DNA from: Cardiocondyla obscurior | Taxonomy: Eukaryota; Arthropoda; Insecta; Hymenoptera; Formicidae | Length of the DNA: 64,000 nucleotides | Direction: 5' to 3' | NCBI RefSeq assembly: GCF_019399895.1 | Contig: NC_091874.1 | Coordinates: forward strand, 746,501-810,500 | Shown: piece after piece, positions 48,201 through 55,600 of the stretch | Layout: each line of letters opens with the position of its first letter | How positions within the stretch are numbered: the stretch's first letter is position 1 | Made by a program: the position numbers and the translations under genes | Notes under the pieces: model-generated | What the model saw: the letters and a program-made list of their open reading frames with translations, nothing else | Told to the model about the DNA's origin: nothing | Database searches by the model: none

Positions 48201-50409
48201 CACTACTACCTCACTAAGAAAGCCGAAAATTATAAGCAGCTTCTACGAAAATCGCGCCAACGGACACGTAGTTCTCGAAATAATCCGAATAATAAAGTAA
48301 GTGTGATATTAATCGTAAGTGTATAAATTATTTTTTTTAAATTTAATTATTTAAAAATAAAAAAACGTGATACTAAAAAAAACTCATTAAAGAAAAGTTG
48401 TTGTTAAGGTAGTTTTCATTTGTACGTATGCAGAAAATATTTAACAATAGTTTAGTAGTACTGTATAATCTAAAAATTTTTTCTAATTATTTTCAGGTAA
48501 ATAATTCCAGCTCGACTATCGGACCCATAGATATTTTAACGACAGGAGTAACGACAAGGTTACAGCGGGAGCAGCAACAAAAGACTCAAGAAAATCCTCA
48601 GAACAGTTCGGCATCGGCTACATCTACATCTACAACGAGCACCACAGTCACATCAAGTGTATCATCAACAACTGTTGCGACCACGACAGTGACGACGACG
48701 ACGACTCCTTTGAGCTCGATATCGTCGGGTGTTAGTGTAGCGACGGATTCTGTAACGGCATCAACGACAACGACAACGACATCAGTCCTGAACACCACCG
48801 CGACGTCGAGTGTCTCGACGACGTCGACGACGTCCAGCATGAAGGATTCCAGGGAGGCGAGCAAGGAAAATAAGGAGAACAAAGTCGATTCAAAGGAATC
48901 TCATCTTATAAAGGAGCCGAAAGAAGAACCAGCGGAAACGGCGTCGGGGAAGGACATTAAAGTAATGTACGTGTAACTTTTTTTTTTTCATATACATCTT
49001 AATTTAAAAATTATTCGTAAAAATTATTCGACAATGTCTCTTACACAATCCATTGAATTGATTGAAATTTCATATTTAGAAGCTACGTATATATAATTAA
49101 TTATACGATGATGAGATTTCGAAACGAATGAGTTGGTATATCGAATACATTAGTACGATAGAACGTTTTTTAAAGTGCACAAATACGATTGAATATTGAT
49201 CAACTGAATATTGTCACACGCGTATTGCGTCCTTTAACTTTTATTTTATTTTTATTCCCCCGAGCGTTTACAGATATTAATTATTTTTAACACGCGAATA
49301 AGAAATAAAAAATCTACGCGGCTCATTTTGTGCGAAACGCGCATACCAATTGGTCCCGATTCTGATCTATATAAAAGCGTGTACGCGGACTGATTGAATG
49401 AACCGTATCCATCGGCCGGAAGATATTCATTCTGCAAACATACCTCCCTCCAACGAACCAATCTCAATATTGTCCACGGTGGTGGAGGCGACCCGCGAAT
49501 ACCCATTTAACGATTACAATACGCCGCTCGTCGGCGCACGGATATTACAAAAACGCGCGGAAAAAAAGGAACTTAATCTGCTTTTTTCTTTTTTTTTTTT
49601 TTTTTTTTTTTTAACAACGCTATACTAATAGAAATAAGTTTTACTTATCAACGATGATTGTGTGATAGTCGAATGGAGGAATAAATCATTGAAAGAGAAA
49701 AGCGATTTTGCGGGGATGATGGGGATACGCCAGGAGAAACGGGGCGGGTGAGACTCGACGGTGGAGGCAGTCTGAGAATGGTGGGGTAGGGGAGATCAAT
49801 TATTAGCAGATTGTAATGCTAATCAATGGTTACCGGTTAGTGGATTATGTTTACGTAGGCTCTCATCACCGTAATTGACTCAATCGTTGGAAATGTGATT
49901 CTGTCCAATGAAAATTACGAGTATTGAATTCCTTGCTATTTCTTAAGGCATAGATATTAAACGTATCAAAAATTTTATCGAAAAAAAAAAGAACTTAGTT
50001 TTTTTTATTGGTTGCAATACCTCATGTTTTATTTTTTGAAAAATAGAGATATGATTGAAACAGGATGTTCAATGGATTGTCGTTTAACACGAGCGCGCGC
50101 AAAGTTTACATTTATATTTCATGCGGTTTGTATTTATTTAAGCAAATTCAATTTATGTGCATCGATATTGTTGCAGAATGGAAGGGAAAGGCGCGCTATC
50201 ATCGTCCACGTCTTCATTGAACAATGCGACGAACGTTTCGACCATTCAGTCAGACTTTAAGGAATCCAGTAAAAAGAAGCCGGGTTGCAGGGATACGAGC
50301 AACAGTGGTGCTAATGTGGCAGCTAGTGGTAGAATGAAAGACAAAAAGAAAGAAAATCACACTCCTATGGAAACTAGTGACGAGGAGGCTCCGTCGATCG
50401 ACGTCATTG
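26952..50409 (+). CDS. Smr: SMRTER/NCoR-type nuclear receptor corepressor, gene-level record (5' and central part; 3' end outside window)
   Basis: This joins the coding exons 26952-27226, 32094-32324, 42358-42955, 44473-44949, 45477-45773, 45916-46335, 47940-48296, 48497-48966 and 50177-50409. Every junction phase is compatible and the sum is 3358 nt (1119 codons plus one base). The diagnostic parts resemble vertebrate NCOR1/NCOR2: a coiled coil containing KVDREIAKREN, then RKAEEAHRLLERLG and VELPLYNQPSDT, then RSYAVIPPLLLDA, and a SANT domain ending HHYYLTKKAENYK. Members of this family are nuclear scaffolds that bind unliganded nuclear receptors and other repressors and recruit and activate HDAC3 together with TBL1 and GPS2. 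SANT2 and the receptor-interacting region are missing because the last exon ends in phase 1 and the following intron runs off the window. Exon 32094-32324 is symmetric and may be optional. The family identity is secure; the first two exons and the start codon are less so. Confidence 0.9.
27227..32093. other. Smr intron 1
   Basis: GT at 27227 and AG at 32093. It contains a strong hairpin at 28769-28834, poly-T/poly-A runs (about 31121-31148) and an alternative acceptor at 31931. No other coding exon is seen. Confidence 0.55.
28769..28834. repeat. short imperfect hairpin
   Basis: AAGCTTCCACT (28771-28781) pairs perfectly with AGTGGAAGCTT near 28822-28832. Inside it, CTTATATAA pairs with TTATATAAG, leaving a small bulge on one arm and a loop of roughly 15 bases. 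The size and shape resemble a pre-miRNA or a small palindrome; nothing more can be said from sequence. Confidence 0.7.
32094..32324 (+). CDS. Smr: Smr coding exon 2, symmetric and possibly a cassette or alternative first coding exon
   Basis: This 231-nt exon starts after gtgttatcag at 32093 and ends at the strong donor CAC|GTAAGT. It begins and ends in phase 2, so including or skipping it keeps the frame. It encodes 77 residues containing SSGTPLGYPEFPDLYGQRH and ending DFPSYFDYPYNPF, rich in Pro, Tyr and Ser. Tyr/Pro-rich sequence near the N-terminus is also seen in vertebrate NCoR. A stronger-looking acceptor lies upstream at 31931 (gtgtcttgcag), but entering there from exon 1 meets an in-frame TGA at 31948-31950. 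That acceptor would therefore suit only a non-coding upstream exon, with translation starting inside this exon (in-frame ATG at 32130). Whether 32094 is the true acceptor is uncertain; the donor and frame are good. Confidence 0.6.
32415..32433. promoter_or_regulatory. tandem E-boxes, CACGTG-N7-CACGTG
   Basis: Two perfect CACGTG motifs separated by seven bases form an inverted repeat with arms TCACGTGG and CCACGTGA. Paired E-boxes 6-7 bases apart are the known arrangement for CLOCK:BMAL/CYC-type bHLH-PAS dimers; single CACGTG sites also bind Myc/Max, USF or Mitf-like factors. It lies 91 bases downstream of the exon 2 donor. Confidence 0.6.
35132..35310. mobile_element. 179-bp fold-back element, probable MITE
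   Basis: The left end GTAAGAATTGTAAAA and the reverse complement of the right end GTAGAAATTGTAAAA agree at 13 of 15 positions. The complementarity continues inward with mismatches (ACCCAAG against CTTGGGT, CCAG against CTGG) almost to the centre, so the whole unit folds back on itself. The inverted ends are flanked by TA, which could be a TA target duplication. There is no coding capacity. A hairpin RNA locus is the alternative. Confidence 0.6.
36744..36757. repeat. perfect C7G7 palindrome
   Basis: Seven C then seven G form a 14-base perfect palindrome in a GC-rich block; an unusual sequence prone to slippage. Confidence 0.9.
41374..41393. repeat. (AT)n microsatellite
   Basis: About ten AT units followed by a T run. 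Confidence 0.9.
42358..42955 (+). CDS. Smr: Smr coding exon 3: Ala/Gly/Ser/Pro low-complexity region
   Basis: The exon follows the acceptor tgtattgcag and takes one base to finish the codon split after exon 2 (or exon 1). It opens with STQNYVNIKSSSPVSPRTIG, then has an Ala tract (about ten Ala in a row), Gly/Ser/Asn runs, a (Pro-Val)n run near residue 150, and ends AARDAYRAGTTI. The phase-0 end needed for exon 4 falls at ATC|GTAGGT, a mediocre donor. A second donor four bases on (GTAG|GTATTT) would shift the frame and truncate the protein in exon 4. Disordered low-complexity N-terminal sequence is typical of the family and probably not folded. The GC-rich codons contrast with the AT-rich exons downstream. 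Confidence 0.8.
42956..44472. other. Smr intron 3
   Basis: Bounded by GTAGGT and ttttcag. AT-rich in its centre, no gene seen. The A/G-rich 44360-44440 precedes the acceptor. Confidence 0.7.
44473..44949 (+). CDS. Smr: Smr coding exon 4
   Basis: The exon spans 159 whole codons, from acceptor tttacttttcag to donor ACTAGG|GTGGGT, phase 0 at both ends. It begins VNERLINVSNSSLSQVGG and includes DRQRISLLPVGSLVTSIPS, an Ala-rich patch, and DAPPFKKIRLGPHQQ. The last part matches in position and character the KRPRLE segment before the coiled coil of vertebrate NCoR. It ends in a Gln-rich stretch and QPLRIDTR. The remainder is Ser/Gln/Ala-rich and likely disordered. The frame stays open for some 35 codons past the donor, into a long poly-T tract in the intron. 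Confidence 0.85.
44950..45476. other. Smr intron 4
   Basis: A 527-bp AT-rich intron with a long T run at about 45021-45045; nothing else seen. Confidence 0.8.
45477..45773 (+). CDS. Smr: Smr coding exon 5: TBL1/GPS2-binding coiled coil
   Basis: This 99-codon exon runs from acceptor tttttgctag to donor AATAGG|GTAAAT, phase 0 at both ends. The segment DDLLQQIGKVDREIAKREN followed by QMNMLRKRLKELEE has the heptad pattern and sequence of the NCoR/SMRT repression-domain-1 coiled coil, which in vertebrates packs with GPS2 and the TBL1 tetramer. It ends SMAQKVYAENR, continuing into RKAEEAHR of the next exon just as the vertebrate protein reads across that point. Codons here are AT-richer than in exon 3. 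Confidence 0.95.
45916..46335 (+). CDS. Smr: Smr coding exon 6: GPS2-interaction region and start of the deacetylase-activating domain
   Basis: The exon is 140 codons, acceptor ttatttacag to donor CAAGAG|GTATAT, phase 0 at both ends. It begins RKAEEAHRLLERLGAKVELP and includes LYNQPSDTSVYQEN, the most conserved block of the NCoR family N-terminus. A long basic and acidic helix with VQEWHRKVERLEATQKRKSK follows, then EFFEKVFPELRKQREDKERF, and the exon ends LEEIMDGLQEQE. The last words align with the vertebrate EIIDGLSEQE at the entry of the deacetylase-activating domain. Splicing directly to 47940 gives the expected continuation. Confidence 0.96.
47109..47225 (+). CDS. Smr: possible alternative last exon of Smr (truncating)
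   Basis: A strong acceptor (tttctttctatctttag) is followed by 38 open codons containing MYANQGKDGKLDKWMKMIES and ending TRCAR, then TAA. In phase 0 it would continue exon 6. An AATAAA hexamer overlaps the stop (47224-47229). If used, the product would end before the SANT1/HDAC3-activating core. A chance frame in an AT-rich intron is quite possible. Confidence 0.25.
   Translation, partial: TFIFYLGHLMYANQGKDGKLDKWMKMIESYHRITRCAR
47484..47528 (+). CDS. Smr: candidate 45-nt in-frame microexon of Smr
   Basis: Fifteen codons (EETLQDLKNSIKACQ) sit between acceptor ctgattccccag and a near-perfect donor CAG|GTTAGT, in phase 0 at both ends. It lies in the intron between exons 6 and 7, both also phase 0. 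Inclusion would insert 15 residues between LQEQE and MEDKKMR, at the N-terminal edge of the HDAC3-activating domain. Vertebrate NCoR has no insert at this point, so I read it as an optional cassette exon rather than a constitutive one. It rests on splice signals and phase only. Confidence 0.45.
47940..48296 (+). CDS. Smr: Smr coding exon 7: deacetylase-activating domain and SANT1
   Basis: This 119-codon exon runs from acceptor ctttgatag to donor AATAAA|GTAAGT, phase 0 at both ends. MEDKKMRSYAVIPPLLLDAK, FQNRNGLL, NVWSSVEHELFKEKYLQHPK, NYGVIAQSLEHKSVPDC and HHYYLTKKAENYK reproduce the NCoR/SMRT deacetylase-activating domain and SANT fold. In vertebrate SMRT, the Tyr-Tyr and Lys-Lys of this YYLTKK motif contact HDAC3 and inositol tetraphosphate; both pairs are present here, so HDAC3 activation should be preserved. 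The basic tail RKSRQRTRSSRNN follows. The acceptor has a weak pyrimidine tract, which fits competition with the alternative exons upstream in the same intron. Confidence 0.97.
48497..48966 (+). CDS. Smr: Smr coding exon 8: Ser/Thr-rich linker after SANT1
   Basis: The acceptor is ttattttcag. The donor that fits the next exon is TAAT|GTACGT at 48967, leaving phase 2; an earlier GTAATG at 48962 would leave phase 0 and break the frame. The exon starts VNNSSSTIGPIDILTTGVTT and continues RLQREQQQ. A long Ser/Thr/Val low-complexity run of about 80 residues, built largely of ACN, TCN and GTN codons, then leads to a charged end with SREASKENKENK and LIKEPKEEPAE. In vertebrate NCoR the SANT1-SANT2 linker is also long and charged. 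No domain is visible. Confidence 0.88.
48967..50176. other. Smr intron 8
   Basis: A 1.2-kb intron. A frame at 49398-49580 has no acceptor in phase and is not claimed. An inverted repeat of ATTAGCA and TGCTAAT, separated by about eight bases, lies near 49803-49824. T runs occur at about 49588-49612. Confidence 0.7.
50177..50409 (+). CDS. Smr: Smr coding exon 9: linker just before SANT2, last Smr exon in window
   Basis: After acceptor atattgttgcag one base completes the split codon, then MEGKGALSSSTSS, DFKESSKKKPGCRD, MKDKKKENHTPMETSDEEAP and SIDVIG. It ends ATTG|GTAAGT, a perfect donor, in phase 1. The acidic METSDEEAPSIDVIG should immediately precede the SANT2 domain. No tryptophan-repeat SANT2 sequence was found on the plus strand between here and 64000, so the next intron is at least 13.6 kb and hosts the antisense BTB zinc-finger gene. 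Confidence 0.87.
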
Positions 50410-51350
50410 GTAAGTACAAGAACCGTATCTTTGAAACAAAGCCTCTAAATATTGCATGCAATATTCTTTATTAATATATGTTCATTGTTTTTGCACTTTA
50501 ATTGATGTTGAAATCATTTTTACTCGCTGATCACCATTTTTTTTTAATGAAACAATATAAAATGATACTATACCATATATCTAATTAATATTTTCGTTCG
50601 ATATTAATTAGATTTTTTTCGAATTCGAAGTCTTAATCCAAATAATTTGATAATATGTACTTTCCGAATACATGCATTAATACGTGGTTACAATTTGCTC
50701 ACTTTATCTTATACAATGAACATATTACGAATTATGGACTAATAACGTTAAAATATCCAAGTTACTCGATCGAACTCAATCATTTATCTAAATTATACTA
50801 TTTGTCTCCAAAGATTAATTTAATATATTCGAAATAATATATCTTTAATTATCATATTCGTTCAATGATTGATATGTTTCCGGAAGAGCATTAATTTTAT
50901 TAAGTCTTTTGCGTAATGGAAGCGGTAGGTATTTAATAATATTAGAAGAAACCATGCGCGCGCGCGTCATTACATTCGGATATTAGTCTGAATTAATTAT
51001 ATTAATTTTTTTATAATAATTACAATTGAGCGATCTACGGCCGACGGCATGTCTAGGCCAGGTTATTTTGCACTTTTTCGTCCTTTCTTCCGTGGTAGGA
51101 TTTTGGATTATTCTAACGTGTTGTAGCACTTGAAGTCACTCGATACTATATAACATTAGCATTAGTGGACTACATTGAATTTAGAAAATCAATTGATTTT
51201 CCGATACATTATTGAAGCATGCAGAATTTGTCTACAGCAAACTTAATTTTTTTTTTTTTTTTTACATTAGACGAATAAAATATAGAAATAACGTTTAGTT
51301 TGCGTTTAATTTGAAATTTAAAATTGTTGAAGTACAACTATACGAGCAGT

Positions 51351-51398
51351 TTTATTTTACATTGAGAAACTAGCACTCCTATTTATTTTTTATTTATT
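51351..51398 (-). terminator. candidate polyadenylation signals of the BTB zinc-finger gene
   Basis: TTTATT occurs at 51351-51356 and again more than once near 51385-51398, reading AATAAA on the minus strand, about 400 bases after the putative final exon's stop. AT-rich sequence produces such hexamers often, so this is a plausible rather than demonstrated end. Confidence 0.3.
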
Positions 51399-51782
51399 AC
51401 CGTAGCTATTCTTATAATTAAATCGTTATACGTCTTGAAGATTTTATTACATCATTACGTAGCTACATCGTAAGCTTTTATCTTAAATTTTTTTTTTTTT
51501 TTTTGTACAGTTTTGCTGGTACACGTGTACCATTGTAAAAGTGTAACGATAAAAAATATACATAAAAAGAAAAACGCAATTACGTGCTATCTATTAAACA
51601 TAAATTAGCAGTATATTTAAATCTTTCAGTATGTAGGACATTGTCTTTTAATAATTTATACATTTCCGAGATGAGACGAGAACAAGCTTTTAATTGTAAA
51701 CGTTGAACGTAACACTCCGCATATTATATTCTACGATATTTCAATTTAATTTGCCGAACTATTTTATCGGATAACTAAGTAT

Positions 51783-51907
51783 TCAACACACGCAAATATC
51801 AATACTTTGCGTTTCATCTGTGGTGGTATCTTTATCTTCCTCTAAAGCTTCAGATCTTCTCTTTGCTTTCCGCGGATGCTCAGGCTGCAAATAGTTGAGG
51901 GAGGAAC
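51783..51907 (-). CDS. downstream exon of the BTB zinc-finger gene: 3' UTR exon or readthrough extension
   Basis: Acceptor ctgacattttcag (minus strand) is followed by two bases and 40 open codons, SSLNYLQPEHPRKAKRRSEA then LEEDKDTTTD and ETQSIDICVC, ending TGA. Spliced from the donor at 52013/52012, the frame is exactly that of exon 3: ten codons after the exon 3 TGA (NEETFSFSLR), a split Arg codon, then this exon. The sequence has a basic cluster resembling a nuclear localisation signal, then an acidic stretch. It is either a 3' UTR exon with a fortuitous frame or a readthrough C-terminus of 51 residues. The exon's 3' end is unknown; TTTATT motifs (AATAAA on the minus strand) occur near 51351 and 51385. 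Confidence 0.5.
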
Positions 51908-52043
51908 CTGAAAATGTCAGAGTTACACGTTAGAATAAAGCGTTACGTTTTTTTTTTATATTTTTCTTTTTATTTTTTGGAAAAAAATTAGCGGCGCGAT
52001 TTCGATACATACGTCGCAGGGAGAAAGAGAACGTCTCTTCGTT

Positions 52044-53223
52044 TCACGGAGCATCCTGGGTGGACGACGTGTCTGCGTCGCGACTCGACGCGTTCGTTCC
52101 GTCCGCGGCAGCTTGTCTTTCCTCGTCGTTCGCATGGCAGAGCTTCCGGTGCTTGTGTACGAAGTAATAACTGGGAAACTTGCAGCCGCAAATCTTGCAT
52201 GGATAATACTGCACGTTTAGGTCCAGCAGTTTGACCTCCCGCCGGTTACCGCGCACGGCGTCTTGCCGAGAGCCGTGATTAACGTTATCGCGACCGCTTC
52301 TGTCCTCGTCGCCGGCGCCGGCGCCGGCGCCGGTGCCGGTCGCTTCGTTGATCCTCGTCGGCAGCAAATGCCGCTTAGCGTGCTTCCTATAGCAGTACTG
52401 CGACTTGAAGGTATGCTTGCAGTAGTCACAGGTGTAACAGCCGCCGTTGTTGCTGTTGCTGCTCCCGTCGTTGCTAGACTCGTTAGGGCTGCGCGTCTGG
52501 CCGCCTCCTCGCGGTGCCGGACCACCGTTCTCGTCGTTCTCGCTCGACAGATCCTCGCCCTCCGTTAGCTGACAATTCCTCGGCGACGCGCGGGCCGCTG
52601 AACTGTACAGTCCTTGCGACGTCGCCGCCGCCGAGTAGTTTTCGTTCAAGACGCGGTGGAAGCGCACCGGTCCATCGCAGCACGCGATGTCGTACACTAC
52701 GGAGAAGACGGCACCCGCGGTGGTAGAAGTCTCCCTCGCGGTTGGGACTCGGTTCCTGCGCCGGGACGAGCGCGGTCGGTCGTGCTCCGACGTCGCGATC
52801 GCGTCCCCGTTATTGCTGCCCTCGCCGTTGCGATTCGGTGCCCTGCTGTCGGTGGACGTTGCGACACTCGGTTTCCGTGAATGATCGTTAGATAATCTGG
52901 TGGAACGATCCTCGATCTCTTCTCTTCGATGGGCCTCGCGCTCCGTCGCTCTGTCGCCGGAATGATGTACGGGCGAGTGCGTACGCGACACGGAGGACGG
53001 GGTCGGTGAAATCGAACGCGACGGCGAAGGTACTCTTGCCACGGAATTCGCCGTGCTGCTCGTTACGGCGAACGCGGTGAACGCGGCCGCGGCTGCGGCC
53101 ACAAACGGCAGGGTAGACACGGTAGAGACGATCTCCGGCGTTTTCGATCTGCCGGAGCTCAGCCTCGGACGCTTGTGATGCGCGCTTGGCGAGGACCGTG
53201 GTGACTTCGGCACTTCGCCAGCG
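52044..53223 (-). CDS. BTB zinc-finger gene, coding exon 3: linker and two C2H2 fingers, ends at TGA
   Basis: After acceptor ttgtttgcag one base completes a Ser codon, then AGEVPKSPRSSPSAHHKRPR. The linker is long and rich in Ser, Arg, Glu and Ala. Finger 1 (about 52398-52440) is CDYCKHTFKSQYCYRKHAKR plus His, C-x2-C-x12-H-x3-H. Finger 2 (about 52134-52200) has CKIC, then KFPSYYFVHK, then HRKLCH, C-x2-C-x12-H-x4-H. A (Gly-Ala)n run lies between them. Translation ends TSSTQDAP at TGA 52046-52044. A strong donor (CTGCGAC|GTATGT) lies 31 bases beyond the stop, too close to trigger junction-dependent decay. Confidence 0.88.
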
Positions 53224-54836
53224 CTGCAAACAATATATATATATATTTTTTTTAAATTAATCTCGATATCTCCGAGCAGGAAGAATTTTTTAAAAACTTT
53301 TCAAGAGAAATAACTTAAATTTATTATTATACTTTTTTTTATTTAATTTAATCGCGTTATCATAGCTTAAAAAAAAAAGAGTCGAAATCGCAGCTCCGCT
53401 AAAAGCACATTGCGAACCTATAACGCGCGCATTGTTCCTGCTTCTCTCTTGGCGCGACGACGCTGATCCCGGGCGGTACGGTCGGTTGCATCAGGGATTG
53501 CATCGACGGCGGCAGGTGGGACATCGCGCTTGGTGCCGGGGCGGTTGGCGGGTACGCGAGCGGGGTTGTTGGTGGCCAGCAAAGTGGTGGTCCCACGACC
53601 AGTCTACTCGGTATAGGTCGCAGAATGCTGCCGGAGGTCCCAGGCGGCGACCCGGTCGACGTGGACGTAGGCATCGGCGGCGTAGGCAAAGGCGGCGGCG
53701 CTCGCAGCCTCAATAGCGCGGCTCTGCATTGTTCCAACGCGCCGGGCATGTGTAACAAGTGCGTTGCCAGTAGCACACTGTAAACGTTGTCCAGTGTTAC
53801 CTCCAATCGTCCGGTGTACATATAGTTGAGCAGGGGCGCGAACGCTTCTCCACCTGAGTCGCATTAGGAATTAGATCGCGTTAGACGCGAGTAGATGGGT
53901 CTTCCTCAGCTTTTGTTCGATCGTTTGGTGAAATAAAAAAGAAAGTCGCGTGGCTTTTTTATCTCGTGAATACTTATTGATATTAGAATTATTATTAAAC
54001 GTTATATCGCGGAATACTTGGTACCTGAAATTCGCAAGTGATAAATCAAAGCGGGATACGTATTGCTTTTGAAAAACTGCAATATTTATTGATATGTTTA
54101 GCGAATCGAATTATTTTATTAGAAAATGTTTGCGAACGAGCGGCAACCGCTTTTATTTGCAAACACTACAAAAATGGGCTTATGCCACTTGTGAACCGGT
54201 CGGTTCAATTATTGGATTGGATTGGGTTAGATTGAATTGGGCGACTATTGGAAAATCCCAATGAAAGATTGCATGTAACAATGGCACACTGCGTGACCGT
54301 TGAAAGATTATAAATAATTTTCATCTTGCTGTTGGTTTATTGTAATTATTCGAAAGTAAATTAGAAAATTTTTGTTCAATTAATAATTAACTTTTTAAAC
54401 AACGACAATTTATCTCAAACGAATTTCCTTTCTCGAGAATAGATTCAAAACGAAAACCAAAAAAATATATCGTCGAGTTCGATTTGCAAGTAAAGTGTAT
54501 CGTTCCTGGTCTTTATTTTTTTAATCTATATTTACCGATGGACGAAACCGACACGGAAGTGACCGGTCGCTGCGATTGTCCGCTGGTCGCCGTGACGGCG
54601 ACGGTCGCGCATGCTGGGTCGAAGGGCGAGCTCGCCGACGACGTCGTCGTCGCGCTCGCAAGCAGAGCCTTCAGGTATCCACTGTGGGCCGCTAATACGC
54701 CCTTGTGCGCGACAAACTGGTGCTCGCCCTCGTTACCAACTCGCACCACCGTGTCGGGGGGCGAGAACGTGTCCTGAAGGCAAGGGTAGCTGGTGCCAGT
54801 GGCACCACCGAACCACGCTCTGTATAAACCATACAT
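52044..54836 (-). CDS. BTB/POZ and C2H2 zinc-finger protein, gene-level record, nested antisense in a Smr intron
   Basis: The coding exons on the minus strand are 54836-54536, 53853-53418 and 53223-52044, totalling 1917 nt or 638 residues. The order is a divergent BTB/POZ domain (about residues 10-155), a Pro-rich linker, a Ser/Thr-rich linker, and two C2H2 fingers near the C-terminus. BTB zinc-finger proteins are usually nuclear, DNA-binding transcription factors that dimerise through BTB; several vertebrate members recruit NCoR/SMRT. I cannot name the orthologue. An in-frame TGA lies two codons before the start, supporting the chosen ATG. A GC-rich block at 55080-55580 may be its promoter. 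Confidence 0.85.
53418..53853 (-). CDS. BTB zinc-finger gene, coding exon 2: C-terminal half of BTB and Pro-rich linker
   Basis: After acceptor gcgactcag at 53854 the frame reads GEAFAPLLNYMYTGRLEVTL, then DNVYSVLLATHLLHMPGALE and QCRAALLRLR, a typical BTB second half (LL.YMYTG.L and A..L.M). A Pro/Ser/Thr-rich stretch with PPPLPTPPMPTSTSTG and a segment ending PREKQEQCARY follow. The phase-2 end needed for exon 3 falls at TATAG|GTTCGC, a weak donor, but it is the only one I find that keeps the frame. Reading past it meets a stop within six codons. Confidence 0.82.
54190..54270. repeat. cluster of ATTGG/CCAAT words
   Basis: Five or six ATTGG or GATTGG words within 70 bases of the first intron of the minus-strand BTB gene, reading CCAAT on the gene's own strand. 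It may be a degenerate tandem repeat or an NF-Y-type cluster. Confidence 0.5.
54536..54836 (-). CDS. BTB zinc-finger gene, coding exon 1: N-terminal half of BTB
   Basis: The exon begins MYGLYRAWFGG with an in-frame TGA six bases upstream. It contains DTVVRVGNEGEHQFVAHKGV and LAAHSGYLKALLAS, which match the BTB core: beta strands, the H-x-F-x-A-H-K turn, and the helix that in most BTB domains reads LAA.S.YF. A Thr/Ser/Ala-rich insert follows before VTSVSVSSI. The domain lacks the common insect FCLRWNN opening, so it is divergent. The donor is ATCG|GTAAAT (last base 54536), phase 1. Confidence 0.85.
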
Positions 54837-55600
54837 CGCTCAACCCTTTGGTAAACCCAGTTCACTTGTCCACTGACTAAGATTTCCGAGTAAAAAATCC
54901 TCCCAGAGATTTTTCACAAATGCGCGTGAAGAGGGATGTAGATAGATCGAGGTCTTGCCATTATTATCTCTTAAAATACAAACAGGGTCCAAGTTTTTTT
55001 TAATATATTTTTGTCACAATCTCTGTTGAGCACTCCACCGCTTTCTAAGCTTCAACAAATCGAGCTCGAGCGTTTTGCAGATCAAATTCGTTGAAAATCG
55101 TGTCGCGACGATTCAGACGCTACCAAGAGGTTTCTCTCGCGCGAGATCGACGTGTGTTCGGGTCGGTCGGGATACCGGGGTCTTGCTCGATTCGACGCGA
55201 TACCGTTCTCGCAAAGGCTCTCGTCGCGGGCCGATCTCGTGGCTCTTCGTGATTTGAACGCCGGAACGCCGGCTGGCGGGCGCACCATCGTCGCACTGTT
55301 TATCAGCTGCGCGTAGACGCGCTCTGCTTTTTCGGGCCGAGGGTGTTCTACCTCCTACATCGCGCCGCGTAGGGTTGGCTCACCCCCGCTCGGAGCGACC
55401 TAGAACCGCCCCCGACGAGCGCAGATTGGCGGCGTACGTCACAATCGCGGTTGAGTTGCACCTGCGCCCGAAGAATCTGTCTTCTTCTCCGTGATACCGC
55501 AGGATGCGTTCCTGATCGTGCCCTCGTTTCGCACACGAGAGACGCGAGGAATTCGCAGCCTTTGGAAGATCCGATCACATCTCGCTGGGAGAAATAATAG
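54837..55600 (-). promoter_or_regulatory. candidate 5' region of the BTB zinc-finger gene
   Basis: Upstream of the minus-strand ATG there is an AT-rich segment to about 55030, then a GC- and CpG-rich block at about 55080-55580 that stands out from its AT-rich flanks. Its open frames on both strands are short and have no recognisable domain. It is best read as promoter and 5' UTR of the nested gene. No TATA box or start site could be fixed. Confidence 0.4.

Noticed and set aside
49398..49628. Open frame MNRIHRPEDIHS... in Smr intron 8, considered as a missing exon
   Set aside because: No acceptor in front, it ends in a poly-T tract, and exon 8 to exon 9 already joins in phase without it.
52263..52884. 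Plus-strand frames opposite the zinc-finger exon, considered as possible Smr exons
   Set aside because: They mirror the minus-strand coding exon, lack plus-strand splice sites in phase, and do not resemble SANT2.
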